Below are positions 39,974 to 52,722 of a stretch of 64,000 nucleotides of DNA, piece after piece. Position 1 is the first letter of the stretch. The number at the start of each line of letters is the position of its first letter. The position numbers were made by a program, and so were the translations under genes. Source of the stretch: Cristatella mucedo (lineage: Eukaryota; Bryozoa; Phylactolaemata; Cristatellidae); NCBI GenBank assembly GCA_009760855.2, contig WPIO01000141.1, positions 1-64,000 on the forward strand, written 5' to 3'. The notes under the pieces are model-generated. The model did no database searches. It was given only the letters and a program-made list of their open reading frames with translations, and was not told where the DNA came from.

Positions 39974-42830
39974 TCAAGTAAAAGTCCACACCACGCTAGG
40001 AGTCGCCCGAGGCCGCTCTCTAGCGCGGGGAGGAACGTGATGACATTCAACGATATAAACCGCAAAGCGGGTGGGAAAGCCTACGGGGCGCCTGGGCCGC
40101 CTTTCAGGCGCCCGAGGCAAAACTGCTGGATTGGGCTGGTCCGACAAAAGTGATTGCTCTGAAGTAGGCGTGGGTGATGTCCTAGGAAAACGTGCAGAAA
40201 ATGGAGATTCCTGCGATGCTGAGTTTGTGCTTCTCGCCTGTTCAATTTGGATGTCTCCTCGACGTATCAGCCGGTCGATTGAAATATCTATTCGGCAGCT
40301 GGCGACGTCAACGGAAAATGTCTTCCGCCCGTTCGAGCACAACGTATGGGTTGCCGTAGGGTGGCTGAAGCTGTGTTCTCGCTGCTGCGTTTCGGCGCAC
40401 AAAAACGTTGGTGCAATGCCGAAGGTCGTCGGTAACGTGCGATGGACGAATGGCCGAATCTCGAGGCAGTACAGCACGGAGGCTGTGCATGTGGTCGATG
40501 AGTGTCGTGTCAAATAGGGCGACGTCCGAGCTGTCGGCCGGCGCCTCGGGAAAAGGGCACTGAAGAAGTCACCGGGCAGGCTAAGGGTCTCCCCCTGTAC
40601 TAACTAGTTCGATGAGAGGCCGATGTCGCGCTTTGTAGCAGTGCCGATTCCGAGGAGCAACAGGGGCAGCGCATTTAGCCCTGAATGTGGCGGGCTACTT
40701 GCCATGAGTGCTGCCTTGAGCTGTGGGCGAAGGAGCTCTACCCTGCCGTTAGCGGCCGGGTGGTAAGCGGTGGTACAAATATGCCGTATTCCCATTGCCT
40801 TGATGCGTTCAAGCCACAGAAACGACTTGAATTGTCCTCGGCGGTCAGAATTCAGCAAAGCGGGGCTGCCGTTCCGCGATATCCAGCCCTCGACAAATGC
40901 TTGTGTGATGGTGGACGCGGAAATGTCGTTCAGAGGACGCGCTTCAGGCCAGCGCGTGAAACGGTTGACGACCGTAAGTAAATATGTACCTCCATCAGAG
41001 CGAAGTAGCGGGCCGACGAGGTCGACGTGATCATGGCTGAATCGATGCGACTGGGTGGGAAACTGCCCGACTAGCGTCGAAGTGTGTCGAGCTACCTAGG
41101 TGCGTTGGCATGCGATGCAGGTTCGGGCCATGGAATGAACGTCTGAATTCACAGTAGGCCACAGGAAACGCGATATGATCATGTGCAGTGTAGTGCGTAT
41201 TCCGGAGTGTGCGAGTTTGTGCAGTTTGTCTAAGATTCGTCGACCAAAGGCGGCCGGCTCGTATGGGGGATCGTAATAATATTAATAATAGTGCACTTGA
41301 TAAAGCGCCCTCAGTGAACTTAATCTCTCTCTAGGCGCTTTACATTTGCTGCAAAGGGAAACGCGACTGAATGGTGAGTAATATCATGCTTGATAAACAA
41401 ACAAAATGAATAACATGGTTAGGGGTGACATGCACAGGGTCAGAATGCAAATGTGGTTAGTGGCAGCATGCCCAGTGTCAGCAGGCATAAAGACATCCAG
41501 GACGAATCACAGGGACCCACTAAATGCTGTCCTAAATAGGTGTTTTTTTTAAATTCTTTTTAAATGTGGTCAGGTCAGAGGATGTTCTGACGCAGGTCGG
41601 AAGGGAGTTCCAGGCTTTGGGAGCATATGAACTAAATGCACGGTCTCCAAAGGACTTGGAATTTGTAGGGGGGTATTTGCAGACTGTTGGATTCCGAAAA
41701 GCGGGTGGTATGATCCTTGGCCTGCTGGGGAGTACAGTAGATCGTAGCCGGTAGATGTGTGACATAAAATGGTTCCTTGCGACATCGGTATTGGGAATGG
41801 TTGAAAGTGTACGGAAATAGTTGGTGAAGCAAGGATTTCAGGCTCTTGTGTGGCATCGCCTTCGCTGTAATCGAACGGTAGTTCGTAAAAGTACATCGGC
41901 GACGAAATTCTTGGTACCCTTCAAGTATGGGATGTCGGTAGTAAATTCCGAGATGAAAGCGAAGTGTCGTTGCTGTCGAGGTGTGAAGCGATCGGAGGAT
42001 GAAACGATGACGAACACAATCAGGCACGAAGCAGAGAGCACAGAGAAAGCACGGCCTTCCACAAAGTAGGGCAAATGTCGAATCGCAGAATAAATAGCGA
42101 CAAGCTTTTGGTTTTAATTCGAGTAGGGATATTCCGAGGGTGAGAGTGTGCGAGAGAAAAAGACTAACAGTTTCCACGCACAGTTTATTAGCTGTTGTAG
42201 AGCGTCGCTGATAGCTGCGTCCGACGCATCGGTCGCGATGGAAATCGGTGCGTCTGGTGGCAATGCAGTGTTGACTCGGTCACTCGGACTCGCAACTTTG
42301 CTGCGCTCAAATGCAGCGGCGCCCTCGAGAGACCACGAAATGTCGGTGCCGGCTTTTTCGCCGGCCGGGAATAGTGCATAGAGCGGTGCCAGCAAGGTAG
42401 CACAGCTCGGGATGAATTGGGGCGGTAGAAATTGAATGGAAATATAAGTTGTCCGATGTATAGTCTACTGATAGAACGCCGAAGGTGAACTTACGTTATT
42501 TGATGATTAACCCATATTCCTCGAGGAGATGGAAGATTGCTTCCAGGTGGGTGGCATGTTCAGTTTCGCTGACGGACGCAATTTAAAGTTCGTTTAGGAA
42601 TGGAAAACAGAAATCAAGTCCTCGGGTGACATGGTCAATGAAATGCTAAAAGGTCTGGGCAGCAATCCTAAGGCTGAAACTCGTTCACTTGAACTAAAAC
42701 AGCTCGTACGGTGCGATTACAGTGGTTTGAGGGACGTCGTCGGGATGAATGGGTATTTGATGATTTTCCCGCTCCAGATCGATTTTTGAGATCGCTACCT
42801 TGGCGGTGTGCAAAGCATATATTTGCTGAG
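39974..42830 (-). mobile_element. Gypsy-type LTR retrotransposon pol remnant
   Basis: Minus strand, reading from 42830 down. Reverse transcriptase comes first (HQIPIHPDDVPQTTVIAPYE), where the position of the catalytic YxDD box reads FLNE. Next is RNase H (ISWSLEGAAAFERSKVASPS, ISIATDASDAAISDALQQL, FFSRTLSPSEYPYSN), then its end HFAFISEFTTDIPYL with KNFVADVLLR. An integrase end follows (DRRGQFKSF, TTAYHPAANGRVE), then a post-integrase block LQPPYGNPYVVLERAEDIFR with DVASCRIDISIDRL. Pieces lie in different frames with stops. An L2 3' end splits it at 41275-41695. gag and both LTRs were not recognised. Confidence 0.85.
41275..41695 (-). mobile_element. L2-type LINE 3' end nested in Gypsy
   Basis: Minus strand coding end SFGDRAFSSYAPKAWNSLPT, then LTTFKKNLKKTPI, stop, UTR with gtgacatgcacagggtcaga on the plus strand, the stem at 41308-41345 and a (TAA)n tail at 41275-41290. 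It is well preserved and therefore a fairly young insertion. Confidence 0.88.
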
Positions 42831-44190
42831 GCTGGACAGAATAGCTGCTCCAATCCCGTGCAGCAGGGGATCAGCAGCAGCCTCCGAGCACTGACGACAA
42901 GAAGCAGCTGCTGCTGCCTTTAGGCAAGCTTAGCAACGGGTCAACCTAGGACGACAACGGGGGCGGATTTGTTCCGCGGGCATTTGTACCCCTTCCCTTT
43001 TAAAGAGCTGCACGGACATCTATTCTTACGCTTAGTGACCGTCACCAACGGAGAAATTATGCTTTTATACCAGTCAATGAGTTACTGCTGACAGTTACAG
43101 TTCGTGTCGAGTAAGTATTGTGATATTTTGTTATAATATTTTAATTATTGCAGATCTAGTCTCTCCTATGTGATAGTCTTGCTGACCTTTGCCCTTGCAT
43201 CAAGATTTCTGATATCTTGCCCTCCTAGATAAAAATCTTGGCTCCGTCACTGGCACTGGTCATGTGAACATCGACTTGGCTTATACACGACTTTCTGCAC
43301 GTTCGCCTTCACGTGTAATTGCAATCCTCGTGGAATTCAGCTACATTGACGCTGCCGACCTAACATCAGTGAGCTCCATCAAATAGTGGTTCTCTCGAAC
43401 TGAGCTTTACTGCAGAGCTGTCTAGTTCGTTCTCTTAGCTCCGTGCGACTGCGGATACGCTCAAGACATCTTCCCCAATAACGCCAGTAATCTCCTTAGT
43501 GAATGCACTCGCCGCTACATTTCCTCGCGTAAATGTGCACGGAGCTGTGAGCAGCTCAGACCAGATGAGAAAACGCTGATTGACAGCTTCGCGAAACAAG
43601 GACTTGTCTAGAAATGTAGGACATGTCGTCGCAGACGTAATAACTGCACTAGAAGCAGCGGTCTTACTCTGGCAATAAGGGGTGGGAGAGTTTGCCTATA
43701 ACGCATCATGAGTCATTTTCCACCATTCGTTCATTCGGAGCAGACTGACTTCTTTTTTAACTGAGCTTGCTATTGCTCGATCCTGTTACTTTAATTCTCG
43801 TATCGTTTCATTGTGCATTTTTATGTGCATGCACTAAATTTATTGTCATTGCCCTTGAGATGTTTGCCATCAATAGCAACCGTTACAATCGCTGTTTACT
43901 AAATATAAAATTATAAAATCATGCGAAAAAGGTAAGTCCGCCGGCTGCTGTTCACCCAAGATTCTTAATGTAGCGACTTGCACGCAAGATTTCGCATTTA
44001 GATAGAGGTCCTGATTGAATGTGATTGATCTGAGAGCCATTTCCTAGCCTATCGCCAGGCCTACTTTGTAGGGCACAGCGAAATTGCCAGACCGAATTTT
44101 TTTTTATTGAGCAAGAGGGGGCAGCAGTTAAGGTAGGATCATTTGAAGGGCTTGCCTCGGGAAGGGAAAATAAATAAATAAATAAAATGC
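42831..44190. other. Intergenic, upstream of the Gypsy remnant
   Basis: May hold decayed gag or LTR of the Gypsy element, but no motif supports it. A GCTGCTGCT-rich run lies at 42866-42915. Confidence 0.35.
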
Positions 44191-44194
44191 ATTA

Positions 44195-44335
44195 GCTTAG
44201 ACCCATAAGAAAACTTAAAAATCTCATTCAGGCGCTTCACGTATTCTTCTGGGCTCGAGCCGACGACCTCGGCCTGACCAGAGGTCGCGGCGAGCACCTT
44301 CAGCGGCTCGTCTATGTCGGCTCACCTGTCAGCCT
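44195..44335 (-). mobile_element. SINE-B, diverged
   Basis: The reverse complement has gccgacatagacgagccgct (head), a B-box-like cgtcggctcgagcccagaag, and gcgcctgaatgagat with a T-rich tail. Flanked by (AAATA)n at 44168-44190. Confidence 0.7.
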
Positions 44336-44446
44336 CGTGGCATAAAAGCCTTGGTCGTAGAGGATTGTCTCATCAGCCCTCTGTGTCGTCGCACGAGCGG
44401 CGCATGGGCGTGCGTGCCTAACGATTAATGCCAGCAATTCCCTACC

Positions 44447-44637
44447 AAAAAAAAAAAAAAAAAAAAAAATCCTAGCTGATTAAACAGCCTCTTTTAGTAT
44501 AGCGACAGAAGAGCCTTTATGGCTATCACCACCGCTTGCAGTGGCGATAAAGGATCACCCACCACAGGAATCGAACCCACGACCTCGGGACCGAGGTCGT
44601 AAAAGCAACCGCCTTACCTAGTGTGCCATCACGGCTC
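44447..44637 (-). mobile_element. SINE-A with long homopolymer tail
   Basis: The plus strand starts with about 24 A, then tcctagctgattaaacagcc, ggatcacccaccacaggaat, cgacctcgggaccgaggtcg and ends ccatcacggctcac. Read in reverse it is a complete SINE-A with a T-run at the 3' end. Confidence 0.9.
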
Positions 44638-44697
44638 ACTCCGCCGTGTCATCGAGCATGATCGCCTCTCGCCTTTCGTGCGAGCCAAATAAGAACA

Positions 44698-44775
44698 GGA
44701 ATAATAATAATGATAAAGCCCCTCAGAGAACTCAATCTCTTTATAGATGCCTTGCATTTGCTGCAAAAAGAAAGC
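44698..44775 (-). mobile_element. L2-type LINE 3' tail
   Basis: ataataataatgataaagcc, a gaactcaatctctttata-type stem, then tgcatttgctgcaaa. Confidence 0.75.
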
Positions 44776-44999
44776 ACGAACAGCTTGCTCAAGGCCTTCG
44801 CCCTACCTTCTGGGACTCAGTTGCAACCGCTACAAAGGAGATGGCACTCGATCTCCAGCGATCGACGGCCACGCAGGAGGAGCCAGAAGCAGCAACGAGA
44901 TGAGAATACGGTGGACGCAGCCCAATGTATTCGTATAGCGCCACGTCAGTGGCGGGGCTAGCATTTTGTGTGTGAGCGAGCGCGTTCTCGGCAAGGGAT

Positions 45000-45560
45000 T
45001 TGGCTTCGTGTGCTGTAATTGTGCGATACCTGACACCGTGCAGGTGGCAGGAGATATGGTTTCGTTCAGAGAAACAGCACTCAATTTCACTATCTCCATG
45101 TGAGCAGTAGAAGCGAAGCCTTTTCCATTTAGGAATTCAAGTCCTTTGACACGACGATCAAAAGGTGTCTGCTGAAGGCGCCACACGCTTGAACCGACGT
45201 CGCTAGTCTTGCATTCCTATTTGTTTGGCCCTTCATCAATGTAAGCGGCGGACCAGCACAGACGCAGACGCAGACCTAAGTACTGAGGTGCTCTTTTCCA
45301 CCGTAACAGCTCTCTGTACATATGACCAGGTCCGCGTGCTTGTCTTCGTGAGTGTTTATTGAGGAGCGCGATAATATGACTGAACTGTACGCCCGGCGAC
45401 ATTGTGCGAGTCAAGTTCGAATACAGTTCGATAATACCCTCAATTAGTATCTTGTAGCTTAATCTTGCGCCAGTGAACTTAAAACCCTGAATGTGAAGGT
45501 ACGTAGAACTTGGCGCCTGAGACGCTCTCGGCAAGAAGACCTACTTATTTCGCACCGGCG
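45000..45560 (+). repeat. Diverged ~550-bp repeat, copy 1
   Basis: Aligns with 46620-47150 in the same orientation: gatacc(t)gacaccgtgc, agaagcgaagccttttccat, gtcttgcattcct, gacctaagtactgag, gtgaatgta/gaaggtacgtagaacttgg. Both translate with stops in all frames. Probably an old dispersed transposon fragment; the family was not recognised. Confidence 0.75.
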
Positions 45561-45871
45561 CTCCGTATCGCGGTTGGGAGAGCGTGGCGCGCTTCAATAA
45601 CGGTGAAGCACTCTGTAGCCGCTCATGCCACGCTGCCGCACGCCATGCCGCTGAGCTAGGGTTAGACGAGCGGCCGTTAGTTTAAAGCTCTTTATATTGT
45701 CGTTGTTGACGAGCTTCTGGAGTCAATGAAAATGGTTGAAAGTGTGATGGGTGTTGATGAAGGCGTTAACCTTAAAATGTCAATGCCGGTTTAGAAAGTA
45801 GAATTGTATTTCAGGGTTTGGAATGACATTATAAGCAGGTTATCAACATCGAGGGTCAACTGCTAAGCAAA

Positions 45872-46045
45872 AAATCCTAGCTGATTAAACAGCCTCTTTT
45901 AGTATAGCGACAGAAGAGCCTTGACGGCTATCACTACCACTAGCAGCGGCGATAAAGGATCGCTTACAGCAAGATTCGAACGGACAACCACGGGATCGAG
46001 GTCATTAAAAGTAACCACCTTACCTGATGCCCATCACGGCTCCAC
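45872..46045 (-). mobile_element. SINE-A
   Basis: aaaatcctagctgattaaac at the left, ggatcgcttacagcaagatt, cgggatcgaggtc, and ccatcacggctcc at the right; reverse orientation. Confidence 0.85.
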
Positions 46046-46619
46046 TCTTAAGGTCAAATTAAAGCTGATGACACATCTAACGATCTTAAGAAATGGTCTG
46101 AATCATTAGAGATTTTTCCTCAAAGCCAAACGCAAGAAACTTGAAAACCTGCACCAAATGGCGATTCATGACGCCTTGAACTGATAAATGTTGAACCCAA
46201 GAGTTTAGGGGAAAATATTCGCACTTAACCATGATGCGTCCTTAAATGGATGCGTACTTAAGCGGGAGGCTACTGTATTAATGTGGGCGTTCTGCCTATA
46301 TTCGGTGAGATTAAATAACAGTAAAACGAGGGGCTGGGCTCCCCGATACAAGCGTCGCCGCTCGTTGTGTGAGCTGAAGAGCTGGTGTGTGCGATGGCCA
46401 CTATTACGGACTATAAGCGATTTGATGTCGCACTACAATCAAATAGCGGGCACTTGTCTGAAGCAACAGCAAGCACGAGCAGAATGAGACAGGCAGGGAA
46501 AGAAAATTCGAGAAAGAGAGGGTGATAAAGAGAAAATGACATGGACGGAGTGCCAAAAATGAAGTTGGAGTAGGAACGTGTCAGAGAGGCTACGGATTCG
46601 GGTTTGCCCGGTTTAATTT
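46046..46619. other. Intergenic, no recognisable feature
   Basis: No gene or shared repeat was seen. GA-rich around 46495-46545. Confidence 0.4.
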
Positions 46620-47150
46620 AGGGTATGGTACTTGATACCGTGCGAAAGGCAGAAGGAGGGATTATTTCGTTAAGAGAAGCAGCTCTTAATTTTACTTTCT
46701 TTCATGTGGGAGATAGAAGCGGAAGCCTCTTCTATTTAGGAATTTGAGTTCGGTGACACGAAGATCGCGGGTTTCCGGTGAAGCCGCCTCACGCTCTCGA
46801 ACTGATGTTTCTAGTCTTGCATTCCTTTCTTTGGTCCTTCATTTATGCAAGTCGCAGACCAGACTAGATGCAGACGACCTAAGTACTGAGATGCTGCCGT
46901 CCACCGTAAGAGCTCTCTGCAGATATAACCAGGTTCGCGTGCATGTTTTCGGGTGTTTGTGAGGAGCTTGATGATAAGACTGGACAGTATGCGTGGTGAA
47001 ATTGGTGCTAGTCGACTGCGAATGCAGTTTGGTAAATGCCCCGATTAGTACTTTGTAGCTTATTCTTGTGCACGTCAGTGAACTCACAATCCTGAAGGTG
47101 AATGTAGGTAGAACTTGGGGGAGGGGCGTCTGAGACGCTCCGGCGTGGAC
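46620..47150 (+). repeat. Diverged ~550-bp repeat, copy 2
   Basis: Partner of 45000-45560; see that entry for landmarks. Confidence 0.75.
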
Positions 47151-48095
47151 ACCAGCGCTCCGTATCGCCATGTGTGAGACCGTGGCATGCTTCAGCAGTG
47201 GTTAAGCACTGCCTCTCAAGAGACCTGTCGTCTTTGCGAAATATTGAAAATCAAGAATTTTTGAAGGGTTTCAATATAATTTAATCCTGAAATGTAGAGA
47301 GGCTAGAGTTTCAGAGTTTCACTAAGCCAGAAGATTCTTTACCTCGGTCAGTTAAAGTTAAAGCCCCTGGCTCTAAAATGCCACCCTTTCCGCTTTAGCT
47401 TCTCTCACTCATTAGCTTCTCTCCTCATTAACAAATGCGATGCATCGGTTAATGCATCGGTTAATTGTTATGCATCGGTTAATCGCTAAACCCCAAGACG
47501 CGTCGCCTCGCTCGCTTAAGCTTAGTCCAGCCGACACCTTGTCCTGCCCAAATTACCCATGCTCCGCCAAAAAAGACGTGGCTTCTCTCTTCGAACATTG
47601 CCCGAAAGGATTTAGAGCACGATTTAGATACGAATAATAGTGCCCGCACAGAACTGAATGGTTATTAGGCACTTTATTAATGCTGTAAATGGAGTGCGAT
47701 CAAATGGCTAAAGTTTCAAGCATCCCGAAACTTTCTTGCCTCGCTCGCCCGAAATGAACCGGATATGCTCAGCGTTCCCTGCTACTTTAGCTTTGATAGG
47801 CAAAAAAGTAGATGCCTCGTACAATTACCTTTTCACGGTTCGCATAAACTGCACCCTGCTTGGACTAATTTCACCCGATTCTGATCGCTAACTTTGACTG
47901 ATTTATTTTTAACGTAGATTAATCGCATATATATATATATATATGTACAAATATCTGCCGAGGGCCACAACATCTTAGAATACAATATGACCAAAAGAAG
48001 CACATTTCCTAATAGAAATTCAGCAATTACAAATGTAAATTCATGAAACATAACTTACGAACACATAATGTTAATGCCTACTTTTTAGTACTGCT
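47151..48095. other. Intergenic
   Basis: Contains a three-fold gcatcggttaat repeat at 47440-47483, a possible decayed L2 tail at 47630-47710 (gaactgaatggttattaggc) and an (AT)n run at 47927-47945. No gene was seen. Confidence 0.4.
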
Positions 48096-48099
48096 GTTA

Positions 48100-51000
48100 A
48101 GAGCGAACAGAAAGCTCCAGAGTCTGGGAGCCATCGAGCGAGTGAACCGAAAGCTCCAGAGCCTGGGATCGAGCAAGCGAGCAAACCGAAAGCTCCAGAG
48201 CCTGGGAGCGAGCAAGCGAGAAAACCGGAAGCTCCCGGCTTTGAGAGAGAGAGCGAGCGAGCGAACCGGAAGCTCCAGTCTGAAGGCAGCGAGTGAGCAA
48301 ACCGGAAGCTCAAGGCTCTGAAAGCCAGCGAGCGATCGAACTAGAAGCTCCAGAGGCTGGAAGCCAGCGAGCGAGCGAACCGGAAGCTCCAGGCTCTGAG
48401 AGCCAGCGAGCGAGCAATTCGGAAGCTCGACACTCTGACAGCCAGCGAGCGAACAAACCGGAAGCTTCAAAGACTAGGAGCAAGCATGCAACCGAACCAG
48501 AACCAGAAAGCTCCAAGGCTCTGGGAGCCAACAAGCAAGCGAACCGGAAGTTCCAGGCTCTGAGAGTAAGCGAGCAAGCAAAGCGGAAGCTCCACACTCT
48601 GTGAGCCAGCGAGCGAGCGCACCAGAAGCTCCAGAGTCTGGGAGCAAACGAGCAAGCGAACCGTAAGCTCCACGCCCTGAGAGCAGCGAGCGAGTGAACC
48701 TGAAGCTCCAGAGTCTGGGAGCCAGCAAGCCAGGGAACCGGAAGCTCCCGGCTCTGAGAGCCAGCAAGCTAGCGAACCGGAAGCTCAAAGTTCTGAGAGC
48801 AAGCGAGCAAGCGAAGCGGAAGTTCTAGAATCTGGGAGCCAGCGAGCGACCGAACAAGAAATTCCAGACTCTGAGAGCCAGCGAGCGAGTAAACCGGAAG
48901 CTCCAAAGTCTGGGAGCCAGCAAGCAACCGAACCGGAAGCTCCTGGCTCTGAGAGCCAGCGAGCGAGAAAAACGGAAGCTCTAGGCTCTGAGAGCCAGCG
49001 AGCGAGCGAACCGGATGCTTGAGACTCTGAGAGCCAGCGAGCGAGCAAACCGGAAACTCCAGAGCTGGGAGCCAGCGAGCGAGCGAACCGGAAGTTCTAG
49101 GCTCTAAGAGCCAGCGAGCGAGCGAGCGAACCGGAAGCTCTAGGCTCTGAGAGCCAGCGAGCTAGCGAAGCGGAAGCTCGAGACTCTGAGAGCCAGCGAG
49201 CAAGCGAACCGGAAGCTCCATAGTCCGGGAGGCAGCGAGCGAGAAAACCGGAGGCTCCAGACTTTGAGAGCCAGCAAGAAAGCAAACCAGAAGCTCCAGA
49301 CTCTAAGAGCCAGCGAGCGAGCGAACCGGAAGTTCTAGAGTCTGAGAGCCAGCGAGCAAGCGAAGCGGTTGCTCCTGGGTCTAGGAGCCAGTGAACTAGC
49401 GAATCGGAAGCTCCACAGCCTGACAGCCAGCGCGCAAGCAAACCGGAAGCTCTATAGTCTGGGAGCCAGCGAGCGAGCGAACCGGAAGCTTCAGGCTCAA
49501 AGAGCCAGCGAGCAAGCGAAGCAGAAGCACGAGACTCCGAGAGCAAGCGAGCGAGCGAACCGGAAGCTTCAGAGTCAGTGAGCCAGGAAACGAGCGTACC
49601 GGAAGCTCCCGGCTTTGAAAGCCATCGAGCGAGCGGACCGGAAGCTCTAGGCTCTCAGAGCCAGCAAGCGAGCGGACCGGAAGCTCCAGAGCTTGTGAGC
49701 CAGCAAGCGAGCAAACCGGATGCTCCAGACTCAGAGAGCCATCCAGCGAGCAAACCAGAAGCACCAGAGTCTAGGCACGACCGAGCGAGCGAAGCGGAAG
49801 CTCCAGGCTTGAAGAGCCAGCGAGCAAGCGAACCGGAAGCCGCCGGCTCCAAGAGCCAGCGAGCTAGCCAAGCGGAAGCTCGAGACTATGAGAGCCAGCG
49901 AGCTAGCAAAGCGGAAGCTCGAGACTCTGAGAGCCAGCGAGCAAGCGAACCGGAAGCTCCGGAGTCTGGGAAGCAGGAAGCGAGCAAACCCGAAGCTCCA
50001 GGCTCTGACTGCCTGCGAGCAAGCGAACCGGAAGGTCAAGAGTTTGGGAGCCAGCGAGCGACCGAACCGGAAGTTTCGGACTCTGGTAGCCAGCGAGCCA
50101 CTGAACAGGAAGATTTAGACTCTGAGAGCCAGCGAGCGAGCAAAGTTGAAGCTCCAAATTCTGAGATCCAGCGAGCAAGCGAAGTGGAAGTTCTAGAATC
50201 TGGGAGACAGTTTCCGAGAGCACCGGAAATTTTAGGATCTGAGAAACAGCGAGCGAGAAAACCGGACACTCCAGGGTTCCAGAGCCAGCGAGCGAGTGAA
50301 CCGGAAGCTCCAAAGTCTGGGAACCAGCAAGCGACCGAACCGGAAGCTCCTGGCTCTGACAGCCAGCGAGCTAGCGAAGCGGAAGCTCGAGACTCTGAGA
50401 GCAAGCGAGCGAGCTAACCGGAAACTCTAGAGTCTGGGAGCAATGTGGGAGCAATGGTGAGCCGTGATGGCACACTAGGTAAGGTGGTTGCTTTCACGAC
50501 CTCGGTCTCGAGGTCGCGGGTTCAATTCCTGCGGTGGGCGATTCTTAATCACCACTGCAAGCGGTGGTGATGGCAGTAAAGGCTCTTCTGTCGCTATACA
50601 AAAAGAGGCTGTTTCATCAGCTAGAATTTATTTATTTTTTTTTATTAAGCGAGCGAGCGAACCGGAAGCTCTAGGCTCTGAGAGCCAGCGAGCGACCAAA
50701 CCGGAAGCTCCACAGTCTGAGAGGCAGCGAGTGAGCAAACCAGTGGCTCCAGACTCTGCGAGCCAGCGAGCGAGCAAATCTGAAGTTCCTGAGTCTGAGA
50801 GCGAGCGAGTGAGCGAACCGAAACCTCCAGAGTCTAGGTGCCGGTGAGCGAGCGAACCGGAAGCTTTAGACTTGAAGGGCCAGGGAGCAAGCGAACAGGA
50901 AGCTCTAGGCTCTGCGAGCCAGTGAGCTAGCGAAGCGGAAGCTCGAGACTCTGAGAGCCAGCGAGAGCAAGCGAAGTGGAAGCCCCAGAGTCTGGGAAGC

Positions 51001-51415
51001 AGCGAGCGAGCAAACCGGAAGCTCCAGAGTCCGGAAGCTCCAGACTCTGAGAGCCAGCAAGGGAGCAAACCCGAAGGTCTAGGCTCCAAAAGCCAGCGAG
51101 CGAGCGATCCGGAACTTCCAGAGTCTGAGTTCCAGCGAGCGAGCGAACCGGAAGCTCTAGAGTATGGGAGCAAGCGAGCGAACCGGAAGCTCCAGAGTCT
51201 AGTAGCCAGCGAATGAGCGAACTAGAAGCTCCATAGCCTGAGAGCCAGCGAGCGAGCAAACCGGAAGCTCTATAGTTTGGGAGCCTGCGAGCGAGCGAAC
51301 CGGAAGCTCCAGGCTCAAAGAGCCAGCGAGCAAGCGAAGCGGAAGCTCGAGACTCTGAGAGCAAGCGAGCAAGCGAACCGGAAGCTCCAGAGTTTGAGAG
51401 CTAGCCAGCGAAGCG
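48100..51415. repeat. 39-bp (13-codon) minisatellite, ~80 units
   Basis: About 3.3 kb of imperfect tandem units built on gccagcgagcgagcgaaccg + gaagctccagagtctggga. Because 39 is divisible by three, long open frames occur on both strands. The longest plus frame, 49578-50417, reads SQRASEPEAPGSE-like 13-mers. Minus frames read SLARWLSEPGASG-like 13-mers. Units vary at fixed positions (for example cca/tct before gagtctg), and a SINE-A is inserted at 50455-50650. No start, promoter or flanking exon supports a gene. A coding exon of a repetitive secreted or structural protein cannot be excluded. Confidence 0.93.
50455..50650 (+). mobile_element. SINE-A inserted in the minisatellite
   Basis: gtgagccgtgatggcacact, cacgacctcgg / gaggtcgcgggttcaattcc, ggtgggcgatt, and a 3' end gctgtttcatcagctagaat with a T-rich tail; minisatellite units resume at gcgagcgagcg. 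Confidence 0.9.
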
Positions 51416-51439
51416 GCTGTAAATTCACCCGACGTTTCC

Positions 51440-51810
51440 AAAGGTCCCAGGTGAATCCAAAGGTCCGAGCCAAATAATGAAGGGACCTAAAAGTGGATGA
51501 CAAAATCTCAAAATTGATGAGCCGATTGACTTAGAGCCAGTATGGGTAGGCGAGAAGCAGTGTGGTATGGCAACTGTGACACTCACGACAGGCAAGCCTC
51601 GCTGCACAGGTTTACACTAGCGATGGGCACCTGATTGCACATGTTGGTAGGCCAGCAAGCAGTGGGTTACTGAAGTCAAGACGGATTGTCACAAAAGCAT
51701 GGATCAATTTAGATGCAGTATCCCTGCCTATAGAAGCCCGATTTTCAGCAATGTTACGAAGCTGAAAGCAGGCAGACTTGACTGTGGAGCCGATGCGGTC
51801 GTCTATTATC
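51440..51810 (-). mobile_element. L2-type LINE fragment
   Basis: Plus-strand text such as atgaagggacctaaaagtgg, tatggcaactgtgacactca and gactgtggagccgatgcggt matches the antisense of the LINE coding end at 32140-32450. It begins next to the minisatellite edge. Confidence 0.82.
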
Positions 51811-52022
51811 CCTTTTGAACATACACTTGGATTTCGTGCATATTCATCAAGAGTTATTCTGTTTTTTGTATAAGATCGCTAGAATTTGCTATTTATATTT
51901 ACATCAGTGCATCGTTATTTTTGTGGGCGCTGTATTGTCTTTCCGCAAGCCCAGTGCAAGTCGCCGGCCAAGACCCCGTACCTGTGCCATGTATTTTCAC
52001 TCACAGCCACCCCATCGGCCTG

Positions 52023-52619
<597 letters not shown>

Positions 52620-52722
52620 CTGTCACCGATGCATTTCACTTTGCAGCAAATGTAAAGCGCCTAGAGAGAGATTAAGTTCTCTTAGGGCGCTTTGTCAAGT
52701 GAATTATTATTATTATTATTCT
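52620..52722 (+). mobile_element. L2-type LINE 3' tail
   Basis: ttgcagcaaatgtaaagcgc, agagagagattaagttctct, gggcgctttgtcaagtg and (ATT)n. Confidence 0.85.

Noticed and set aside
48100-51415. CRISPR-like array
   Set aside because: Units are contiguous and vary throughout, with no unique spacers, and the DNA is eukaryotic.
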